Shown piece by piece: positions 1-9,910 of a DNA stretch of 64,000 bases. The stretch comes from Streptomyces mangrovi (GTDB lineage: Bacteria > Actinomycetota > Actinomycetes > Streptomycetales > Streptomycetaceae): contig NZ_FOSG01000010.1 of the NCBI RefSeq assembly GCF_900114215.1, forward strand, positions 172,476 to 236,475. The letters are read 5' to 3'. Below the pieces are notes generated by a model that was not told where the DNA came from, searched no databases, and worked only from the letters and a program-made list of their open reading frames with translations. A program made the translations under genes and the position numbers. How positions within the stretch are numbered: the first letter of the stretch is position 1; every line of letters starts with the position of its first letter.

Positions 1-681
1 GCGGCCGGAACGGGCGTCCTCGCCCTCCAGCACCCGCCGAGTGCAGGGCGCGCACCCGATGGAGGGGTAACCGTCCATCAGCAGAGGGTTGGTGAGGACA
101 CCGTGCTCGGCAACGTAGGCGTCCACGTCGTCCTGCGTCCAGCGTGCGATGGGCGAGACCTTGACCTTGCCCCGCCTCTCGTCCCAGCCGACGACCGGAG
201 TCCCCGCCCTGGTCGGGGACTCGTCGCGGCGCAGCCCGGTGGCCCAGGCGTCGTACCCGCGCAGACCCTCCTCAAGCGGCCTGACCTTGCGCAGCGCGCA
301 GCACAGGTCGGGGTCGCGGTCGTGCAGGCGCGGCCCGTACTCGGCGTCCTGCTCGGCCACGGTCTGCCGGGGTGTGAGCGTGACGACGTTGACGTCCATC
401 ACCGCCGCGACCGCATCCCGGGTGCCGATGGTCTCCGGGAAGTGGTAGCCGGTGTCGAGGAACACCACGTCCACACCGGGCGCCACGCGCGAGGCCAGGT
501 GCGCGACGACGGCGTCCTCCATCGAGGAGGTCACGCAGAAGCGCGGGCCGAAGGCGCCGGCGGCCCAGCGCAGGACCTCCAGCGCCGGGGCGTCCTCCAG
601 TTCACGGCCCGCCTTCTCGGCGAGCCGGCGCAGCTCGCCTGCGTCCGCCCGCAGGTCGTACCGGTCCTCGGCGGCGTTCAT
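1..681 (-). CDS. cysH: CysH, adenylylsulfate/phosphoadenylylsulfate reductase (C-terminal end cut by window edge)
   Basis: Reduces activated sulfate (APS or PAPS) to sulfite in assimilatory sulfate reduction, in the cytoplasm. 227 residues are visible and the frame is still open at base 1, so the protein is truncated by the window. The ATG at 681 overlaps the stop of the upstream small gene in an ATGA junction, indicating translational coupling. An adjacent pair Cys127-Cys128 (context CCALRK) and Cys210/Cys213 (context GCAPC) are present. This four-cysteine arrangement is known to hold the [4Fe-4S] cluster of bacterial APS reductases and is absent from E. coli-type PAPS reductases, so I infer APS as the substrate. 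It follows sulfite reductase on the same strand, so the operon makes both consecutive reducing enzymes. Family identity is very likely; the substrate choice is an inference. Confidence 0.93.
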   Translation of the reverse strand, partial: MNAAEDRYDLRADAGELRRLAEKAGRELEDAPALEVLRWAAGAFGPRFCVTSSMEDAVVAHLASRVAPGVDVVFLDTGYHFPETIGTRDAVAAVMDVNVVTLTPRQTVAEQDAEYGPRLHDRDPDLCCALRKVRPLEEGLRGYDAWATGLRRDESPTRAGTPVVGWDERRGKVKVSPIARWTQDDVDAYVAEHGVLTNPLLMDGYPSIGCAPCTRRVLEGEDARSGR

Positions 682-863
682 CGTGTGCTGTCTCCCTCGG
701 TGGAACCGGACCGCCGCAGGCCGTCGGCCAGCAGTCCGAGGAACGAGAGCCTGAAGGCGCGGTTGCAGGAGGCGCACTCCCACGCGCCGTGGCCGTCCTC
801 GGACGGCCGCAGGTCCTCGTCTCCGCAGTACGGGCAGTAGAACGGGGCGGCGCGCTCACTCAC
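678..863 (-). CDS. Small zinc-ribbon protein of the sulfate-assimilation operon
   Basis: A 61-residue protein lying between sulfite reductase and cysH. The GTG at 863 is chosen because AGGGAGG sits just upstream and because starting there removes an unlikely Arg/Pro-rich extension. It has two CxxC knuckles, CPYC near residue 9 and CASC near residue 31, typical of a zinc ribbon or rubredoxin-like fold, followed by a short hydrophobic stretch (FRLSFLGLLADGL). Its stop overlaps the cysH start by 4 bases, so the two are probably translated together. From memory, similar small proteins occur at this place in other streptomycete cys operons. The function is unknown. A metal-binding or electron-transfer accessory of the sulfur reductases is only an inference from position. 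Confidence 0.8.
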   Translation of the reverse strand: MSERAAPFYCPYCGDEDLRPSEDGHGAWECASCNRAFRLSFLGLLADGLRRSGSTEGDSTR

Positions 864-948
864 GGTGCCTCCCTGTGAGCTTCTCCGCCCGCGCGGCGGG
901 GGTGCGGGTTGGCGGTCGTCTGCGGGGTGGTGGCCGCGTGTGCGTCGC

Positions 949-2646
<1,698 letters not shown>

Positions 2647-2803
2647 GGCGGTGTGTTCGTCCTTCTGCTGGACTCGGCTGCGCGGAAAGCGGACCGGACC
2701 CGTCCGGGCGCACTGAAGTGCGCGAACCCGGACGGAGAGCGGGAATCGGGGGGCGCCTGCCCGCGACGACGGGGGCGGCGGATGTGCGGCGGTGCTGGGA
2801 CTG

Positions 2804-2887
2804 TCAGCCCGTCGGACAGATGGCGCTGGACATGCGGCCGAGGTCGACGTGCCGCCGACTCACCAAGGCAATTCCAGCTCGAGACAT
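2804..2887 (-). CDS. Putative regulatory leader peptide upstream of the sulfite reductase operon
   Basis: A 27-residue peptide starting at ATG 2887 and ending at TGA 2804. Residues 8-24 read LVSRRHVDLGRMSSAIC, followed by PTG and stop. I recognise this as the conserved short upstream peptide that actinobacterial annotation calls a putative leader peptide and that often precedes sulfur-uptake or sulfur-assimilation genes. The single cysteine four codons before the stop suggests that ribosome stalling when Cys-tRNA is scarce controls the downstream genes. That mechanism is inferred and not shown here. No Shine-Dalgarno site is evident before the ATG, so the transcript may be leaderless. The spacing to the sulfite reductase start is 157 bases, enough for an alternative-folding region. 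Confidence 0.8.
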   Translation of the reverse strand: MSRAGIALVSRRHVDLGRMSSAICPTG

Positions 2888-3008
2888 GGCAGAAGCGTGG
2901 CATGAGCATCTCGCGGCAGTCCACCGATATCCACAGTGCGGACAAAGGTGTCCCGACTCGCGAGACGGGGTGATGTCGTTCCCGGGGTCGCGGGGCCCCG
3001 GGAGGGGC

Positions 3009-3587
3009 TCACACCCCCGCTCCCGGCCAGGGGCCCGGGGCGGGGACGTCCGGTTCGTCCTCCGTCCTGGTGTCGAAGAGACGGAAGCCCCGCCGCCGGT
3101 AGTTCGCCAGTGCGTGGGGGCCGTCCTTGCTGCAGGTGTGCACCCACACCCGCCGGGTGGGCTCCCGCTCCGGCCAGCGCTCCGCCAGGTCCCAGGCGCG
3201 CGCGGTCCCGTACGACAGCAGGTGCCCGCCGACGCGCCGGCCGCGGAAGGCGGCGATCAGGCCGAAGTAGGTGATCTCCACCGTCCCTTCGGGCTGCGCC
3301 TCCAGTTCGATGTACCCGGCCGGGGTCCCGCGGTCGTACGCCACCCACGTCTCCACGCCGGGCCGCTCCAGGAACTCCCGCCACCGTGCGTACGTCCATC
3401 CCAGCCGGTCCGTCCAGGTGACGTCCCCGCCGACGGCGGTGTAGAGGAAGCGGCTGAACTCCGGGCTGGGCACCTCCGCCCGGACGATCCGGATGCCGGA
3501 CCCGCTGTCCGGAATGTGGGCGGGGGAGAGGTCGGACGGGGAGGTCTGCTCCAGCGACCAGGTGGTGACGGCGACGGTGGTGCTCAT
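3009..3587 (-). CDS. GNAT family N-acetyltransferase
   Basis: A 192-residue protein with the GNAT fold. The acetyl-CoA-binding motif A is visible as FGLIAAFRGRRVGGHLL around residues 108-124, and the aromatic/Asn segment HALANYRRRGFRLF near the C terminus fits motif B. It would transfer an acyl group from acyl-CoA to an amine of unknown substrate. Start at ATG 3587 (MSTTVAV). The open frame continues upstream, but that extension is Arg/Pro-rich and unlike protein. No clear ribosome site precedes it. It is divergent from the PfkB kinase gene with 89 bases between starts, so the two promoters share that gap. Substrate cannot be told from sequence. Confidence 0.85.
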   Translation of the reverse strand: MSTTVAVTTWSLEQTSPSDLSPAHIPDSGSGIRIVRAEVPSPEFSRFLYTAVGGDVTWTDRLGWTYARWREFLERPGVETWVAYDRGTPAGYIELEAQPEGTVEITYFGLIAAFRGRRVGGHLLSYGTARAWDLAERWPEREPTRRVWVHTCSKDGPHALANYRRRGFRLFDTRTEDEPDVPAPGPWPGAGV

Positions 3588-3676
3588 ACTGGGCAGTGAA
3601 GCACGCTGCCGCAGGCGTCCGGGAAGCGGCCCCGCGGACCGCCTCCCGGACGGCGGCGCGTACCAGAATGCCCCCC

Positions 3677-4717
3677 ATGCCCACACCCGTGCCCGAGCCC
3701 GGCGCCGTCCCCGAGTACGCCGCCCCCGCCTCTCCCGCCGCCGCCCCGCCCGTCGCCGTGCTCGGCGAGTGCGTCGCCGACGCCTTCACCGTCCCGGCGC
3801 CCGGCGGCGGGGAGCGGCCCTCGACCCCCTCGATCGGGCTGGAGGTCCTGCCCGGCGGCGGACCGGCCAACACCGCCGTGACCCTCGCCCGCCTCGGCAC
3901 CCCCACCCGCTTCCTGGGCAGGCTGTCGCGGGACGTCTTCGGCCGGCTCTTCCGCGAGCACCTGGCCGCCTCCGGCGCGGACCTCGGCGCGGTGGTCGAG
4001 GCGGCCGAGCCCAGCACCCTGGCCGTCGCCGACGTCGACGCCGACGGCCGCGCCGAGTACTCCTTCCACGCCGAGGGCACCGCCGACTGGCAGTGGACGG
4101 ACGGCGAGCTGGAGCGGGCCGCGGCCGCTCCGGCGGCCTGTCTGCACACCGGATCGCTGGCACTGGTGCGACCGCCGGGCGGGGATGCGGTGGAGCGGCT
4201 GCTGGAGAGGGCGCGCGGGCGGGCCACCGTCTCGATCGACCCCAACGTCCGGCCACTGCTGGTGGAACCGGCCGCCTACCGCGAGCGGCTGCCGCGCTGG
4301 TGCGCCGCGGCCGACATCCTGCGGCTGTCCGACGACGACCTCGGCCACCTCCTGCCCGGCGCCGGCGTGGAGGAGGCCGCCGCCGTCCTCCACGGCCACG
4401 GCGCGACCCTGGTCGTCGTCACGCTCGGAGCGGCGGGCGCGTACGCCTCGCTGGAGGGCGCGGGGCGCGTACGGCTGAGGGTGCCGGCCGAGCCCACCGC
4501 CGTGGTGGACACCGTCGGCGCGGGCGACGCCTTCACGGGCGGCCTGCTGCACTGCCTCCACACCGCCGGGGCCCTCGGCGGGCGCCTGGACGGGCTGACC
4601 GCGAACGTCCTGGAGCAGGCCCTGGCCACCGGCGCCGCCGTCGCCGCCGCCACCTGCGCGGTACGGGGCGCCGACCCGCCCTGGACGCACCAGATGGGCC
4701 GTCATACGCGCAGGTGA
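3677..4717 (+). CDS. PfkB/ribokinase family carbohydrate kinase
   Basis: A 346-residue ATP-dependent sugar kinase. The N-terminal PfkB signature GGGPANTAVTLARLG lies near residue 57. The C-terminal signature DTVGAGDAFTGG lies near residue 277, where Asp of GAGD is the catalytic base that deprotonates the sugar hydroxyl. SIDPNVRPLL in the middle matches fructokinase-like members, so fructose or a related sugar is the likely substrate (inference). I choose ATG 3677; an in-frame ATG at 3668 is the alternative and neither has a good ribosome site. It is a lone gene, divergent from the GNAT gene. Confidence 0.88.
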   Translation: MPTPVPEPGAVPEYAAPASPAAAPPVAVLGECVADAFTVPAPGGGERPSTPSIGLEVLPGGGPANTAVTLARLGTPTRFLGRLSRDVFGRLFREHLAASGADLGAVVEAAEPSTLAVADVDADGRAEYSFHAEGTADWQWTDGELERAAAAPAACLHTGSLALVRPPGGDAVERLLERARGRATVSIDPNVRPLLVEPAAYRERLPRWCAAADILRLSDDDLGHLLPGAGVEEAAAVLHGHGATLVVVTLGAAGAYASLEGAGRVRLRVPAEPTAVVDTVGAGDAFTGGLLHCLHTAGALGGRLDGLTANVLEQALATGAAVAAATCAVRGADPPWTHQMGRHTRR

Positions 4718-4868
4718 GCGCCCTACCGGCCGGTACGGGACCTTCGGCCCGCACCCCCCGCCGGGGCGGGACCTTCGGCCGCGGGGCAAGGCCCCTTCGG
4801 CGACTGCGCCGGATGCCCGGGGCGGCGTGCAATGGAGTCACCGAGGCCCCCACCCAGAGGTGATCCCC

Positions 4869-7556
4869 ATGGCAGAAGCCACCGCACGTCCCGCAGCCCG
4901 TCCCGCCGCGCCGGCGGACGCCGGGCGCACCGGGAGCGGCGAGCACGCCGAGACCGTCCGGCACACCGTCGACACCCTGGCCGCGAACGCCGTCAAGTCC
5001 CTCGACGAGTACGGCTCCTTCACCCAGGAGCAGGTCGACCACATCGTGCGGAAGGCCTCCCTGGCGGCCCTGGCGAGCCACTGCGAACTGGCCGAGCAGG
5101 CCGTCGCCGAGACCGGCCGGGGCGTGTTCGAGGACAAGGCGATGAAGAACCTCTTCGCCTGCGAGCACGTCACCCACTCGATGCAGGGGCTGAAGACGGT
5201 CGGCGTCGTCCGCCGCGACGAGCTGAACGGGATCACCGAGATCGCCGAGCCCGTCGGTGTGGTGTGCGCCATGACCCCGGTGACCAACCCCACCTCCACC
5301 ACGATCTTCAAGGCGCTGATCGCGCTCAAGACCCGCAACCCGATCGTCTTCGCCTTCCACCCCTCGGCCCAGCGGTGCAGCGCCGAGGCGGCCCGGATCG
5401 TACGGGAGGCGGCCGTGGCCGCGGGCGCCCCCGAGCACTGCGTGCAGTGGATCGAGGAGCCGTCGATGGAGGCGACCCGTCTGCTGATGAACCACCCGGA
5501 CGTCTCCACCATCCTGGCCACCGGCGGCAACGCCATGGTCCGGGCCGCCTACTCGTGCGGCAAGCCGGCCCTCGGCGTCGGCGCGGGCAACGTCCCCGCC
5601 TACGTCCACCGCACCGCCGACGTCCCCCGCGCGGTGCACGACATCGTGCTGTCCAAGGCCTTCGACAACGGCATGATCTGCGCCTCCGAGCAGGCCGCCG
5701 TCCTGGACGCCGAGATCTACGAGCGGGCCGTCGCGGAGTTCCGCCGGCTCCACGCGTACCTGGCCACCGCCGAGGAGAAGGAGAAGCTGGAGAAGTTCCT
5801 CTTCGGTACCACCGCCCGGAGCGCCAACTGCGCCGGGGCGAAGCTCAACGCCGACGCCGTCGGCCGGCCGCCGCACTGGATCGCCGAGCAGGCGGGCTTC
5901 ACCGTCCCCGAGGACACCTCCGTCATCCTCGCCGAGATCACGGGCGTCGGCCCCGCCGAGCCGCTCAGCCGCGAGAAGCTCTCCCCGGTGCTGGCCCTGC
6001 TGCGCGCCCAGAGCACCGAGCAGGGCATCGAACTGGCCGCGCGGATGGTCGAGTTCGACGGCCTGGGCCACAGTGCGGTGATCCACGCCGACGACGAGGT
6101 GCTGACCGAGGAGTTCGGCCGCCGCGTCAAGGCCGTGCGCATCATCGCCAACGCGCCCTCCAGCCTCGGCGGCATCGGCGACGTCTACAACTCCTTCCTG
6201 CCCTCGATGACCCTGGGCTGCGGCTCCTACGGCCACAACTCCGTCTCCGGCAACGTCACCGCCGTCGACCTGCTCAACATCAAGCGCATCGGGCGGCGCA
6301 ACACCAACATGCAGTGGTTCAAGGTCCCGCCGAAGATCTACTTCGAGCGCCACTCCCTGCGCTACCTCGGCGACATGCGCGGCATGCGGCGCGTCACCGT
6401 CGTCACCGACCGCACCATGGACCGCCTGGGCTACCTCACCCGCGTCAAGGACATCCTGCGCTCCCGCACCGAGCCGGTGAACCTCCAGATCATCGACGAC
6501 ATCGAGCCCAACCCGGAGCTGGCCACCGTCGAACGCGGCGCCGCGAAGATGCGCGAGTTCGAGCCCGACACCATCGTCGCCCTCGGCGGCGGCTCGCCCA
6601 TCGACGCCGCCAAGGTCATGTGGCTGATGTACGAGCACCCCGAGATCGCCTTCGCCGACACCAAGGAGAAGTTCTCCGACATCCGCAAGCGCGCCTTCAC
6701 CTTCCCGCCGCTGGGGGAGAGGGCGAAGCTGATCGCGGTGCCGACCACCTCCGGCACCGGCGCGGAGGTCACCCCCTTCGCCGTCATCTCCGACCCGGCC
6801 GCAGCCCGCAAGTACCCGCTGGCCGACTACGCCCTCACCCCCGACGTCGCCATCGTCGACCCGGTCCTGACCGCCACCCTGCCGCCCGCCGTCACCGCCG
6901 ACTCCGGCTTCGACGCCCTCACCCACGCCACCGAGGCGTATGTGTCGGTCTACGCCAACGACTACACCGACGGGCTGTGCCTGCAGGCCATCCGGCTGAT
7001 CTTCGAGAACCTGGAGCGCTGCGTCACCCACGGCCCCGCCGACCCCAGGGCCCGCGAGCGGATGCACAACGCCTCCACCATCGCCGGCATGGCCTTCGCC
7101 AACGCCTTCCTCGGCCTGGTGCACGCCATGTCCCACACCCTCGGCAACACCTTCCACATCACCCACGGCCGGACCAACGCGCTGCTGCTGCCGCACGTCA
7201 TCCGCCACAACGGCCGCATCCCCACCAAGCTGACCGGCTGGCCCAAGTACGAGACCTACCGGGCCCACGAGCGCTTCCAGGAGATCGCCAAGATGCTCGG
7301 CCTGCCGGCCGCCACCCCCGAGGAGGGCGTGGAGTCCTACGCCCGCGCCGTGGAGGAACTGCGCGCCCGCTGCGGCGTCCCGGCCTCCTTCCAGGAGGCG
7401 GGCGTGGACGAGAGGGAGTTCCTCGCCGCCCTGCCCGAGCAGGCCCGCAACGCCTACGCCGACCAGTGCGCCCCCGCCAACCCCCGGATGCCGATGCTCG
7501 ACGAGATGCAGGCGCTGATGCGCCAGGCCTACTACGGCCACGCCGCCAAGGCATGA
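4869..7556 (+). CDS. adhE: AdhE, bifunctional acetaldehyde-CoA/alcohol dehydrogenase
   Basis: An 895-residue fusion reducing acetyl-CoA to acetaldehyde and then ethanol with two NADH. Residues about 25-455 are the CoA-acylating aldehyde dehydrogenase, with the nucleophile Cys271 in NGMICASEQ. The C-terminal half is an iron-dependent alcohol dehydrogenase with the NAD motif GGGSPIDAAK near residue 573 and the Fe-ligand region HAMSHTLGNTFHITHG at about 755-770, plus DALTHATEAY. Length and domain order match E. coli AdhE (891). ATG 4869 follows a good AGAGGTGA site. Fifty bases downstream begins pflB, then pflA, forming a fermentation operon. AdhE and PFL are typical of facultative anaerobes, so their presence here is notable. 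Base composition matches the neighbours, giving no sign of very recent transfer. Confidence 0.96.
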   Translation: MAEATARPAARPAAPADAGRTGSGEHAETVRHTVDTLAANAVKSLDEYGSFTQEQVDHIVRKASLAALASHCELAEQAVAETGRGVFEDKAMKNLFACEHVTHSMQGLKTVGVVRRDELNGITEIAEPVGVVCAMTPVTNPTSTTIFKALIALKTRNPIVFAFHPSAQRCSAEAARIVREAAVAAGAPEHCVQWIEEPSMEATRLLMNHPDVSTILATGGNAMVRAAYSCGKPALGVGAGNVPAYVHRTADVPRAVHDIVLSKAFDNGMICASEQAAVLDAEIYERAVAEFRRLHAYLATAEEKEKLEKFLFGTTARSANCAGAKLNADAVGRPPHWIAEQAGFTVPEDTSVILAEITGVGPAEPLSREKLSPVLALLRAQSTEQGIELAARMVEFDGLGHSAVIHADDEVLTEEFGRRVKAVRIIANAPSSLGGIGDVYNSFLPSMTLGCGSYGHNSVSGNVTAVDLLNIKRIGRRNTNMQWFKVPPKIYFERHSLRYLGDMRGMRRVTVVTDRTMDRLGYLTRVKDILRSRTEPVNLQIIDDIEPNPELATVERGAAKMREFEPDTIVALGGGSPIDAAKVMWLMYEHPEIAFADTKEKFSDIRKRAFTFPPLGERAKLIAVPTTSGTGAEVTPFAVISDPAAARKYPLADYALTPDVAIVDPVLTATLPPAVTADSGFDALTHATEAYVSVYANDYTDGLCLQAIRLIFENLERCVTHGPADPRARERMHNASTIAGMAFANAFLGLVHAMSHTLGNTFHITHGRTNALLLPHVIRHNGRIPTKLTGWPKYETYRAHERFQEIAKMLGLPAATPEEGVESYARAVEELRARCGVPASFQEAGVDEREFLAALPEQARNAYADQCAPANPRMPMLDEMQALMRQAYYGHAAKA

Positions 7557-7606
7557 GCACAGCCGCCCGACCGCCCCGCACGGAAGAGCCCCAAGGGAGA
7601 CCAGCC

Positions 7607-9910
7607 ATGACCACCATCCCGCAGCCGCAGACCCCCCACTCGCCGGACCGCGCCGGTACCGACACCACCGGCCCCCGCGCCGACGCCGGCGCCTGGCAGG
7701 GCTTCAAGGGCGGCCTGTGGCGGGACGCCGTCGACGTCCGCGACTTCGTCCAGCACAACTACACCCCCTACGAGGGCGACGGCTCCTTCCTCGCCGGCCC
7801 CACCCACCGCACCACCGCCGTGTGGGAGAAGCTGCTGGCGATGTTCCCCGCCGAGCGCGAGCGCGGCGTGTACGACGTGGACACCGCCACCCCCTCCACC
7901 ATCACCGCCTTCGGCCCCGGCCACATCGACAAGGACCTGGACCTGATCGTCGGCCTGCAGACCGACGCCCCCCTCAAGCGGGCGATCATGCCCATCGGCG
8001 GCTGGCGGATGGTCGAGGCGGCCCTGAAGGCCTACGGCCACGAGCCCGACCCGCGGGTGAAGGAGATCTTCACCACCTACCGCAAGACCCACAACGACGG
8101 CGTCTTCGACGCCTACACCCCCGAGATCCGGGCCTGCCGCTCGGCCGGCATCATCACCGGCCTGCCCGACGCCTACGGCCGCGGCCGCATCATCGGCGAC
8201 TACCGCCGCGTCGCCCTGTACGGCGTGGACCGGCTGATCGCCGAAAAGCAGGCCGACCGGGCGCTGCTGGACGACCGCTGGCCCACCGAGGACGTCATCC
8301 GCGACCGCGAGGAGAACGCCGAGCAGATCCGGGCGCTGCGCGAGCTGAAGGAGATGGCCGCCTCCTACGGGTACGACGTCTCCCGCCCGGCCGCCACCGG
8401 CCGCGAGGCCGTCCAGTGGCTGTACTTCGCCTACCTGGCCGCCGTGAAGGAGCAGAACGGCGCGGCCATGTCCATCGGCCGCATCGACGCCTTCCTCGAC
8501 GTCTACCTCCAGCGCGACATCGAGCGCGGACTGCTGACCGAGAGCGGCGCCCAGGAACTGGTCGACGACTTCGTGATCAAGCTCCGCATCGTCCGCTTCC
8601 TGCGCACCCCCGAGTACAACCAGCTCTACTCCGGTGACCCCACCTGGGTGACCTGGTCGCTGGCCGGGATCGGCGAGGACGGCCGCCCGCTGGTCACCCG
8701 TACCGCCTTCCGCGCCCTGCAGACCCTGTACAACCTCGGTCCCGCGCCGGAGCCCAACCTGACGGTCTTCTGGTCGCAGGCGCTGCCCGAGGGCTTCAAG
8801 GAGTTCGCGGCGAGGACGGCGGTGGACACCAGCGCCCTGCAGTTCGAGTCCGACGAGCTGATGCGCCCCAAGTACGGCGACGACACCGCCATCGCCTGCT
8901 GCGTCTCCGCGATGGCCACGGGGAAGCAGATGCAGTTCTTCGGGGCGCGCGTCAACGTCGCCAAGGCCCTGCTCTACGCCATCAACGGCGGCCGCGACGA
9001 GATCACCGGCGAGCAGGTGGTGCGCGGGTTCCGCCCGGTCGAGGGCGAGTACCTGGACTACGCCACCGTCGCCGAGCGCTACGACGCGATGCTGGAGTGG
9101 CTGGCCAGGACCTACGTCCACGCCCTGAACGTCATCCACTACATGCACGACAGGTACGCCTACGAGCGGCTGGAGATGGCCCTGCACGACCGCGAGGTGC
9201 TGCGCACCATGGCCTGCGGCATCGCCGGGCTGTCGGTCGCCGCCGACTCGCTCTCGGCGATCAAGCACGCACGGGTGCGGGTGATCCGCGACGCCACCGG
9301 GCTGGCCGTCGACTACGAGATCGAGGGCGACTACCCGGCCTACGGCAACAACGACGACCGGGCCGACGAGATCGCCCGCGGACTGGTGCACGGCTTCATG
9401 GAGAAGGTGCGCCGCCACCCCACCTACCGGGGCGCCGTCCACACCCAGTCGGTGCTCACCATCACCTCCAACGTCGTCTACGGGAAGAAGACCGGCAACA
9501 CCCCCGACGGCCGCCGCGCCGGCGCCCCCTTCGCCCCCGGCGCCAACCCGATGAACGGCCGCGACCGCCACGGCTACATCGCCTCGGCCCTGTCGGTGGC
9601 CAAGCTGGACTACGACGACGCCGAGGACGGCATCTCGCTGACCAACACCATCACCCCCGACGCCCTGGGCCGCACTCCGGCCGAGCGCGCCGGGAACCTC
9701 GCCGGGGTGCTGGACGGCTACACCGCCGCCGGGGGCTTCCACATGAACGTCAACGTCCTGGACCACAGGACGCTGGTGGACGCCATGGAGCACCCCGAGA
9801 AGTACCCGCAGCTCACCATCCGCGTCAGCGGCTATGCGGTGAACTTCGTCAAGCTCACCCGCGAGCAGCAGCTCGACGTCATCGCCCGCACCTTCCACGG
9901 AGCACTGTGA
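7607..9910 (+). CDS. pflB: PflB, pyruvate formate-lyase (formate C-acetyltransferase)
   Basis: A 767-residue glycyl-radical enzyme converting pyruvate and CoA to acetyl-CoA and formate. The catalytic pair Cys431-Cys432 is in AIACCVSAM, followed by the conserved GKQMQFFGAR. The radical glycine is Gly742 in RVSGYAVNF near the C terminus, 25 residues from the end, as in E. coli PflB. It is therefore a true PFL and not a diol dehydratase or choline lyase, which have a single cysteine. ATG 7607 is preceded by AAGGGAG. The stop overlaps the pflA start by one base (TGATG). The glycyl radical is oxygen-sensitive, so the enzyme should work only in anoxic or micro-oxic cells. Confidence 0.97.
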   Translation: MTTIPQPQTPHSPDRAGTDTTGPRADAGAWQGFKGGLWRDAVDVRDFVQHNYTPYEGDGSFLAGPTHRTTAVWEKLLAMFPAERERGVYDVDTATPSTITAFGPGHIDKDLDLIVGLQTDAPLKRAIMPIGGWRMVEAALKAYGHEPDPRVKEIFTTYRKTHNDGVFDAYTPEIRACRSAGIITGLPDAYGRGRIIGDYRRVALYGVDRLIAEKQADRALLDDRWPTEDVIRDREENAEQIRALRELKEMAASYGYDVSRPAATGREAVQWLYFAYLAAVKEQNGAAMSIGRIDAFLDVYLQRDIERGLLTESGAQELVDDFVIKLRIVRFLRTPEYNQLYSGDPTWVTWSLAGIGEDGRPLVTRTAFRALQTLYNLGPAPEPNLTVFWSQALPEGFKEFAARTAVDTSALQFESDELMRPKYGDDTAIACCVSAMATGKQMQFFGARVNVAKALLYAINGGRDEITGEQVVRGFRPVEGEYLDYATVAERYDAMLEWLARTYVHALNVIHYMHDRYAYERLEMALHDREVLRTMACGIAGLSVAADSLSAIKHARVRVIRDATGLAVDYEIEGDYPAYGNNDDRADEIARGLVHGFMEKVRRHPTYRGAVHTQSVLTITSNVVYGKKTGNTPDGRRAGAPFAPGANPMNGRDRHGYIASALSVAKLDYDDAEDGISLTNTITPDALGRTPAERAGNLAGVLDGYTAAGGFHMNVNVLDHRTLVDAMEHPEKYPQLTIRVSGYAVNFVKLTREQQLDVIARTFHGAL

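Noticed and set aside
2944..3008. CCCGGGG/CCCCGGG inverted repeat as terminator of the GNAT gene
   Set aside because: Only a 7-bp stem with an 8-nt loop; too weak to call in GC-rich sequence.
4533..7541. A 1002-codon open frame on the minus strand opposite adhE
   Set aside because: It is Gly/Val/Asp-rich with no family motif, as expected for the antisense of a GC-rich gene. The plus-strand AdhE has all catalytic motifs and a ribosome site.
4832..7606. Extension of pflB through the adhE region in another frame
   Set aside because: Arg/Pro/His-rich shadow translation. PflB starts at ATG 7607 with AAGGGAG.
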